64,000 nt of DNA from ASV31 sp965229765 (GTDB taxonomy: Bacteria > Pseudomonadota > Alphaproteobacteria > Rhodobacterales > Rhodobacteraceae), in the NCBI GenBank assembly GCA_965229765.1, contig CBDDJT010000003.1, positions 1,116,001 to 1,180,000 on the forward strand. The letters run 5' to 3'. The first letter of the stretch is position 1, and every line of letters starts with the position of its first letter. The notes below the pieces were generated by a model, which made no database searches, was not told the DNA's origin, and was given only the letters and a program-made list of their open reading frames with translations. Below are positions 58,942-64,000 of the stretch, in pieces. The translations under genes and the position numbers were made by a program.

Positions 58942-59046
58942 TATAAGCAGTTGCCTGCAATCGGCCCGAGCGGTCAGGCGCAGCAGCTGTGCGATTTAAA
59001 GAGTCCTCCCTGACTGGACGGCCGTGCCTAGGCACGGCCTTTTTTT
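58942..59046 (+). ncRNA. Candidate small RNA upstream of a strong terminator
   Basis: TAAGATATAAG (-10-like, 58937-58947) lies about 75 nt before a strong intrinsic terminator in a stretch with no gene. Just before the terminator, AGTC-CTCCCT-GACT forms a small hairpin that exposes a CUCCCU (anti-ribosome-site) loop. C/U-rich loops of this kind occur in alphaproteobacterial stress sRNAs. The 5' end and the -35 element are not determined. Confidence 0.4.
59020..59046 (+). terminator. Strong intrinsic terminator
   Basis: A perfect 9-bp stem GGCCGTGCC / GGCACGGCC with a 2-nt TA centre is followed by seven T. It ends either the enolase-superfamily gene transcript or the candidate sRNA, and faces the convergent M23 gene. 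Confidence 0.93.
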
Positions 59047-59047
59047 G

Positions 59048-59668
59048 TCAGCCGCCCTTGCAGGGGGTCGGATAGGTGATGCCGAAGGACCTTGCCGGAT
59101 AGCGGCGGTCCGGATCGAAGCAGGTCACCTTGCCGGCGCCGTCTACCCACAACAGGTGCGGGTCCAGCGCGTCCGGCACCGGGCTGGCGGCATTGGCGCG
59201 CCGCATCTCGAAATGCAGGTGAACTGCCATGCCAAGGGCCCCGGTGGCGCCCATGGTCGCGATCTGTTCGCCGCGCGCCACCGCGTCGCCCACCTCGGCC
59301 AAGCGGTCGCGAAGGTGAACATAGACGCTGTGCACGCGGCGCCCTTTCTCGTCCGGGCCGTGGTCGATGACGATCTGGTTGCCGTAGGCGGGTTCGTAGA
59401 AGGACTGGATGACGCGGCCGGACGCCACGGCAAGGATCGGCGTGCCCGCGGGTCCCCAGACGTCAAGTCCGTTGTGCGCCCCCAGTCCGCCCTCCACGTC
59501 AGGTCGGAACTGCTGACGGATGCTCAGCGCGCCTTCGGGCATGTCAACGGCAACGGGATCGGGATTGTCCCATGTATAGGCCCCGGAAACGCCATAGGGC
59601 TGAAGCTGGCAGCCCATCAGCGCAAGCGCAGCCGCAACGACGGCAACAACACGCAAACCTCTCGTCAA
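59048..59668 (-). CDS. M23-family (LytM) peptidase lipoprotein
   Basis: The 206-residue precursor has a lipoprotein signal with lipobox LMGC. The metallopeptidase core has the Zn ligands in HNGLDVWGPAG (H-x3-D) and VHLHFEM (H-x-H), plus VYVHLRD, so it is likely an active peptidoglycan endopeptidase in the outer membrane or periplasm. No ATG fits; a TTG start at 59668 is inferred, with GGGGAT upstream. Confidence 0.87.
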   Translation of the reverse strand: MTRGLRVVAVVAAALALMGCQLQPYGVSGAYTWDNPDPVAVDMPEGALSIRQQFRPDVEGGLGAHNGLDVWGPAGTPILAVASGRVIQSFYEPAYGNQIVIDHGPDEKGRRVHSVYVHLRDRLAEVGDAVARGEQIATMGATGALGMAVHLHFEMRRANAASPVPDALDPHLLWVDGAGKVTCFDPDRRYPARSFGITYPTPCKGG

Positions 59669-59736
59669 TCGCCCATCCCCGCCAATCCGATCGCGATGCG
59701 ACCCTAGCGGAAGCCATGCACCACGGTCCAGAGCCG

Positions 59737-60402
59737 TCAGCCTGCCACCGGCGCGATCAACGCCGCACCCGAGGCGCGGTTGGAATTCACCGCCCGGTCC
59801 ACCCGGTGAAAGGCATAGGTATCCTCGGGCGGCGGGCGCATCAGCAGGGCGGCGCCCTTGCCCGCCTCGCCCAGCCACAAGCCCCAGTCCCCGGGCGCCA
59901 CGCTGACGGGCATACGGTGGTGGATCTGCGTTACCGGGCCGGTCGCCTCTGTCGTGACGATGGCGCAGGTCGTCAGCCGCTCGCCCTCGCGCTCCCAGTC
60001 CTGCCAGACCCCCGCAAAGGCGATCGGCTGGTTGTCGCCGCGATGGATATACCACGGCAGCCGGGCACCGTCGGCGTCCTTGGTCCATTCGTAAAAGCCC
60101 GTGGCCGGGACAAGGCAGCGGCGTTCACGGCAAGCGGCACGAAAGGCGGGCTTCTCGGCGATCGTCTCGGCCCGCGCATTTATCAGCAGCGGCCCGCCAG
60201 AGGGGGTCTTGTACCAGTGCGGGATGAAACCCCAGCGCATGGCGGCAAGCCGCCTCCCGCCGTCGCCCGCGACCACCACGTGCACCCGGTTCGTGGGACA
60301 GACGTTGTAGTTCGGCACCGGCGGCAGGTCGTTCGCAGGCGCAGCCCGGAACAGTTGCGCCATGGCGTCGTCTGGCAGGGTGATCGCGAACCGCCCGCAC
60401 AT
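59737..60402 (-). CDS. SOS-response-associated peptidase (SRAP/YedK, HMCES family)
   Basis: The 221-residue protein begins MCGRF, so Cys2 becomes N-terminal and can crosslink to abasic sites in single-stranded DNA. The other catalytic residues, Asn in INARAET, Glu in GFYEW and His in IHHRMP, are present. SRAP proteins protect abasic sites during replication. It lies 3 nt from the DUF1992 gene on the same strand. Confidence 0.94.
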   Translation of the reverse strand: MCGRFAITLPDDAMAQLFRAAPANDLPPVPNYNVCPTNRVHVVVAGDGGRRLAAMRWGFIPHWYKTPSGGPLLINARAETIAEKPAFRAACRERRCLVPATGFYEWTKDADGARLPWYIHRGDNQPIAFAGVWQDWEREGERLTTCAIVTTEATGPVTQIHHRMPVSVAPGDWGLWLGEAGKGAALLMRPPPEDTYAFHRVDRAVNSNRASGAALIAPVAG

Positions 60403-60405
60403 GCC

Positions 60406-60714
60406 TCAGCGCCGCGCGTCGCGCCGCACAAGCGCCAGCCGCGTCTCAAGCAACGACATCTCGGTCACGATCTCGCGCCGACGCGCGCGGTCGCCGGTCT
60501 CGACCAGTTCGGCCCGCAGGCGCGACAGTTCGCGCATCACGGCACCCCCCTCTGGCACCGCGCCGTTGTCCTTCAGGATGCGGTTCAGCACCGCGTTCTC
60601 GGGGTCGTCGCACGGCGGCAGCGGCTTGCCCGCACCCGGCAGGTTGTCGAACGCGCCCTCGGCCTCTGCCGCGCGAATCTTCTGGTTGATCAGGTCGATC
60701 AGCGGATGGTCCAT
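60406..60714 (-). CDS. DUF1992 (DnaJ-homologue-domain) protein
   Basis: The 102-residue protein begins MDHPLIDLINQKIRAAEAEGAFDNLPGAGKPL, the conserved DUF1992 sequence, and has a charged helical C-terminus. The domain is found in small bacterial proteins related to YhdN. No function is established. It is upstream of the SRAP gene and probably cotranscribed. Confidence 0.9.
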   Translation of the reverse strand: MDHPLIDLINQKIRAAEAEGAFDNLPGAGKPLPPCDDPENAVLNRILKDNGAVPEGGAVMRELSRLRAELVETGDRARRREIVTEMSLLETRLALVRRDARR

Positions 60715-60730
60715 CGCCGCCCCGGAAATG

Positions 60731-60762
60731 AAAAGCCCCCCGCCAGCATCGCGGCGGGGGGC
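60731..60762 (-). terminator. Intrinsic terminator after the 5'-nucleotidase gene
   Basis: A perfect 10-bp stem GCCCCCCGCC / GGCGGGGGGC with an 8-nt loop is followed on the minus strand by CTTTTCATTTCC. Confidence 0.9.
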
Positions 60763-60785
60763 CCGAAGTGCAAGCAGAGCGGCGA

Positions 60786-62357
60786 TTACTTCGCCGTGAT
60801 GCGCCCGTCCGTATAGGGCGCGTAGGGCGCGTTCTGGGCGAGGTATTCCGCCGTCACGTCGGCCAGGTCGGGGCCGAAGTCATAGGCGTTCATCGCGTCG
60901 CGGAACATGCCATAGCCGTCGCCGCCGTTGCGCACGAAGTTGTTGGACACGACGCCATAGACAGTGTCGGCATCGATCGCCACCCATGCACCGCCCTCCA
61001 TCACCATGACGTCGGACACACGGCTGCCCGGCTCCTGGCTGACGTCGAAGGTGTATTTCAGCCCCGATACCTGCGGGAAGCGTCCGGCGCCTTCCTCGAT
61101 CTGGCTAACGCCGTTTTCCAACGCCTCGACAATGGTCGCACCGGTCACCTGGAAGGTGGACAACGTGTTCTGGAACGGCAGCACCGTCAGAACCTCACCC
61201 ATGGTGACTTCGCCTGAATCGATCGACGCGCGCAGCCCGCCGCCGTTGGTGATGGCGATCTGGATGCCCTGATCGGCCACGCGGTCCAGCATTGCGTCGG
61301 TCACGAGGTTGCCCATCGGGCATTCCACCGCGCGGCAGACGCTGCGGTCGCCCTCGATGGCCGCGCTGGCCTCGGCCACCACCATGTTGCGGATCTCGTC
61401 CAGCGGCGCCGCCGCCTCGGCGATGCGCGCCGCGACCTCTTCGTTGGCCAGGATCGCCGCGTCGACCAACACCGGGTCGCCGGAGGCCTCGGTCACATTT
61501 CCGGCGTCGTCGAAGGTGACGTTCAACTCACCCAGATACTTGCCATAGGCATAGGCTTGCACGATCGCCACACCATTGACCACGGTCGGATAGGGGCCGT
61601 CGGCGTTGTCGTCGTTGTTGGCCAGATAGGTGTTGGAGTGTCCGCCCACGATCACGTCCACGCCGGTCGTCTCGGCCGCGACGCGCTGGTCCACCCGGTA
61701 GCCCGAATGCGACAAGACGATGATCTTGTTGATTCCCTCGGCGGTCAGACGGTCGACCTCGGCCTGGACGGCGTCAACCGGATCGGTGAAGATGACGTTC
61801 GGCCCGGGCGAGGAAAGCTCGTCTGTGTTCTGCGGCGTCAGTCCGATCAGGCCAATCCGATCGCCACCCTGCTCGATGATGACCGACTTGGGCAGCGCCT
61901 CGTTCAGAAGATCTTCTCCCGAGAGGTCAGCGTTCGACATCAGCACGGGAAAGTTGACCTCGTCGATGAAGCCGCGCAGCACTTCGGGGCCGTCGTCGAA
62001 CTCATGGTTGCCCACGGTCATTGCCGTGTAGCCCATGTGGTTCATCATCTCGGCGGCAAGCTTGCCCTTGTAATAGGTGTAGTAAAGCGTTCCCTGAAAC
62101 TGGTCGCCGCCGTCAACGAGGATCCAGTTGTTGCTGCGCGCCTTGGCCTCGTTGATCGCGGTCATCAGACGTGCCGAACCGCCAAAGCACTTGCCGGCCG
62201 CGTCGTCCTCGACCGAGCAGCCGGAATCGAAACGGCTGATCGGTTCGAAACGGGCATGGAAATCGTTGGTGTGCAGGATTGTCAGGCTGTAGTCGGCAGA
62301 GGCCGCGCCCGCGCAAAGCGCAAGCGCCGCGACGCCGGTCAGAATTCGAACAGACAT
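60786..62357 (-). CDS. Periplasmic 5'-nucleotidase / UshA-like phosphoesterase
   Basis: The 523-residue precursor has a signal peptide ending AASA near residue 22. The calcineurin-like domain follows, with HTNDFHARFEP, VDGGDQFQGTL, GNHEFDDGP and GGHSNT. The C-terminal 5'-nucleotidase domain has GNLVTDAMLDR, ITNGGGLRASIDSG and VSNNFVRNGGDGYGMF. It dephosphorylates nucleotides outside the cell membrane for phosphate or nucleoside uptake. AAGGA precedes the start at 62357. Confidence 0.95.
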   Translation of the reverse strand: MSVRILTGVAALALCAGAASADYSLTILHTNDFHARFEPISRFDSGCSVEDDAAGKCFGGSARLMTAINEAKARSNNWILVDGGDQFQGTLYYTYYKGKLAAEMMNHMGYTAMTVGNHEFDDGPEVLRGFIDEVNFPVLMSNADLSGEDLLNEALPKSVIIEQGGDRIGLIGLTPQNTDELSSPGPNVIFTDPVDAVQAEVDRLTAEGINKIIVLSHSGYRVDQRVAAETTGVDVIVGGHSNTYLANNDDNADGPYPTVVNGVAIVQAYAYGKYLGELNVTFDDAGNVTEASGDPVLVDAAILANEEVAARIAEAAAPLDEIRNMVVAEASAAIEGDRSVCRAVECPMGNLVTDAMLDRVADQGIQIAITNGGGLRASIDSGEVTMGEVLTVLPFQNTLSTFQVTGATIVEALENGVSQIEEGAGRFPQVSGLKYTFDVSQEPGSRVSDVMVMEGGAWVAIDADTVYGVVSNNFVRNGGDGYGMFRDAMNAYDFGPDLADVTAEYLAQNAPYAPYTDGRITAK

Positions 62358-62536
62358 CGGATATCCTTCTCGGGTGTTTCTGGGAAAATGGTGACTCGCT
62401 GCCGCTGCAAAGTCAAAAGCATTGGTGAAAGGGCGATGACGGAATGGCAATACAAGAATGAAATCCACGCGTGCGTGCCCGTCGCGCCTGCATCGCGCCG
62501 CTTGACGCCGCAGCCGCCGCACGGCAAGTCGGGACC

Positions 62537-62887
62537 ATGCTGATCTACAAGATATTCCGCGCCCCCGAGTGGGCCGCCTTCGAGGCCGCGGGCGTGACCG
62601 CCGGCGCGCCAATCGACCTGTCGGATGGCTACATCCATTTCTCGACCGCCGAGCAGGCGCCCGAGACCGCGACAAAATACTTCTCGGGCGAATCCGAGCT
62701 GGTCGTCGCGGCCTGCGAGAGCGAAGCGCTTGGCGACGACCTGAAGTGGGAGCCGTCGCGCGGTGGGGCGCTGTTTCCGCACCTCTACCGGCGCCTGCGG
62801 ATGGAGGACGTTGTCAGCCACCAGCGGCTGGTCTCGGACGGCGCAGGCAACATGCTGCCGCCCGGCGGTTTGCCGGAGGCCGGATGA
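62537..62887 (+). CDS. DUF952-family protein
   Basis: The 116-residue protein has the conserved DUF952 blocks LIYKIFRAPEWAAFEAAG, DGYIHFSTAEQAPETATKYF and KWEPSRGGALFPHLYRRL. The domain is widespread in alphaproteobacteria and has no known function. Its start at 62537 begins with the domain. It overlaps the DUF1330 gene by 4 nt. Confidence 0.92.
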   Translation: MLIYKIFRAPEWAAFEAAGVTAGAPIDLSDGYIHFSTAEQAPETATKYFSGESELVVAACESEALGDDLKWEPSRGGALFPHLYRRLRMEDVVSHQRLVSDGAGNMLPPGGLPEAG

Positions 62888-63315
62888 CAGGCCACGTCGA
62901 TCCGGACCGCGCGCAGTTCGAGGCCTTCAAGGCGCTGGATCGCGATACACCGTTGGAAATGCTGAACCTTGTACGGTTCCGCGACCATGCCGCATATCCC
63001 GCCGACCATCCGCTTGCCGATACCGGGCTCAGCGGGGCCGAAGCCTATGCCAACTACGGCCGCGACAGCGGGCCGGTCCTTGACCGCGTGGGCGGCTCGA
63101 TCCTGTGGCGTGGCAGGTTCGAAACGGTTCTGATCGGCCCGTCCGACGAGGCCTGGGACGAGGTGTTCATCGCCCGCTATCCCAGCGCCCACGCCTTTCT
63201 GGCCATGGTCACGGATCCGGATTACCGGAACGCTGTCGTGCATCGGCAAGCGGCGGTAGCTACCTCGCGCCTGATCCGCTGCGCGCCCGCCGATGCGGGG
63301 GGCCGTTTCGGATGA
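62884..63315 (+). CDS. DUF1330-family protein
   Basis: The 143-residue protein shows TPLEMLNLVRFRDHAAYPADHP and EAYANYGRDSGPVLDRVGGSILWRG, then IARYPSAHAFLAMVTDPDYRNAVVHR. This is the ferredoxin-like DUF1330 pattern. No function is known. It overlaps DUF952 and pyrD by 4 nt each, so the three are translationally coupled. Confidence 0.9.
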   Translation: MTGHVDPDRAQFEAFKALDRDTPLEMLNLVRFRDHAAYPADHPLADTGLSGAEAYANYGRDSGPVLDRVGGSILWRGRFETVLIGPSDEAWDEVFIARYPSAHAFLAMVTDPDYRNAVVHRQAAVATSRLIRCAPADAGGRFG

Positions 63316-64000
63316 GCCTGGCTGAAGATGTGGGTCTGCTTGCGCTGCGTCGTCTCGACCCCGAAACGGCGCATGGTCTGGCGCTGAAGGCGCTGCACAC
63401 CGGGCTTGCGCCTTTGCCCGGCCCCGTGCGCGCACCGCGCCTTGCCGTGCGTCTTGCGGGCCTTGACCTGCCGAACCCGGTCGGACTGGCGGCGGGCTTC
63501 GACAAGAACGCCACCGCGCTGGACCCGCTGATGCGCGCGGGCTTCGGCTTTCTGGAAGTCGGCGCCGCCACCCCGCGTCCGCAGCCGGGCAACCCGCGCC
63601 CGCGCCTCTTTCGGCTGACAGAGGACCGCGCCGCCATCAACCGGTTCGGCTTCAACAACGACGGGGCCGACGCAATCGCGGCGCGCCTTGCTGCGCGTCC
63701 TTCCGGCATCCCCGTGGGCCTGAACCTTGGCGCCAACAAGGACAGCGACGACCGTGCCGCCGATTTCGCCCGCGTTCTTGCCACCTGCGGTCCGCACGCC
63801 GACTTCGCGACCGTCAACGTGTCCTCACCCAACACCGAAAAGCTGCGCGACCTGCAAGGCGCAGAGGCCCTGCGCGGCCTGCTGTCCGGCGTGATGGAGG
63901 CGCGCGCGGCACTGGCGCGGCCCGTGCCCGTGTTCCTCAAGATCGCGCCCGACCTGACCGACGCCGAGATCGCCGAGATCGCCGCCGTCGCGATGGATGA
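63312..64000 (+). CDS. pyrD: Dihydroorotate dehydrogenase (quinone), class 2; partial, runs off the window
   Basis: PyrD oxidises dihydroorotate to orotate and reduces quinone at the inner membrane. The visible 229 residues include an N-terminal amphipathic helix, VGLAAGFDKNATALDPL, FLEVGAATPRPQPGNPRPRLFR, INRFGFNNDG, GLNLGANKD and VNVSSPNTEKLRDLQ (with the catalytic Ser). The end of the gene is outside the window. It overlaps the DUF1330 gene by 4 nt. Confidence 0.96.
   Translation, partial: MSLAEDVGLLALRRLDPETAHGLALKALHTGLAPLPGPVRAPRLAVRLAGLDLPNPVGLAAGFDKNATALDPLMRAGFGFLEVGAATPRPQPGNPRPRLFRLTEDRAAINRFGFNNDGADAIAARLAARPSGIPVGLNLGANKDSDDRAADFARVLATCGPHADFATVNVSSPNTEKLRDLQGAEALRGLLSGVMEARAALARPVPVFLKIAPDLTDAEIAEIAAVAMD

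Noticed and set aside
1..64000. CRISPR array or prophage
   Set aside because: No regularly spaced repeat of CRISPR size and no phage structural, terminase or lysis genes were seen. The short direct repeats near 48.9 and 54.5 kb have an 11-bp period, far too small.

Overview
This window comes from an alphaproteobacterium of the order Rhodobacterales (Rhodobacteraceae / Roseobacter group). The evidence is high GC coding DNA with C/G third positions, the gene blocks aroA-cmk-rpsA-ihfB-lapA-trpF-trpB, miaB-phoH-ybeY-corC-lnt-metK and irr-fabA-fabB-fabI, and a SAM/SAH-type riboswitch in front of metK, a class known from Rhodobacterales. No species is claimed.

Region by region. (a) 1-5.4 kb is a horizontally acquired defence island of lower GC, next to a tRNA-Ser(GCU) gene. 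It holds the tail of a type I restriction specificity gene cut by an IS3-family element, then an intact PrrC-type anticodon nuclease gene, then hsdR. (b) 5.4-14.1 kb holds ychF, a VOC-family gene, trpA, a DUF4329 gene and a three-gene exosortase cassette. The cassette encodes a membrane protease with a Cys/Arg/His triad, a secreted accessory protein, and an 89-residue substrate with a signal peptide and a PEP-CTERM-like tail. MaoC, ZIP, LldD and MFS genes follow. (c) 14.1-18.5 kb holds rplY, a monooxygenase-fold gene, pth with two DUF genes, and a membrane-tethered LuxR-type regulator. (d) 18.5-27.6 kb is the trpB-trpF-lapA-ihfB-rpsA-cmk-aroA block, read leftwards. (e) 27.6-38.6 kb holds an amidohydrolase gene, trmB, metK with its riboswitch, lnt, corC, ybeY, phoH, two related envelope genes and miaB. 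(f) 38.7-43.8 kb holds irr and the unsaturated fatty-acid cluster fabA-fabB-fabI, plus an FKBP gene. (g) 43.9-47.6 kb is a run of tightly packed catabolic or housekeeping genes. (h) 47.7-54.5 kb is a 4-hydroxybenzoate/protocatechuate pathway: pobA, pcaD, pcaC, pcaH, pcaG, a hydrolase, a BKACE (DUF849) gene and pcaB. (i) 54.7-64 kb holds a Tet-like MFS exporter, a Zn alcohol dehydrogenase, GNAT and enolase-superfamily genes, a candidate sRNA, an M23 lipoprotein, SRAP, DUF1992, a 5'-nucleotidase, and the start of a DUF952-DUF1330-pyrD operon.

The genes cooperate in recognisable ways. TrpA, TrpB and TrpF make tryptophan from dispersed sites. FabA, FabB and FabI form one fatty-acid module beside the iron regulator Irr. 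PobA and the Pca enzymes take 4-hydroxybenzoate to beta-ketoadipate, and the BKACE may replace the missing PcaIJ/PcaF. The intergenic DNA is unusually structured. Five copies of a dispersed element share a fixed box and a hairpin whose stem sequence covaries. Perfect palindromes centred on TTTCGAAA occur at two sites. Two arrays of 11-bp direct repeats flank the pca cluster. A set of three hairpins shares one loop sequence.

The two best candidates for notable systems are the exosortase cassette with its very small cargo and the PrrC nuclease left beside a broken hsdS. All calls come from reading the sequence by eye. No database search was run.
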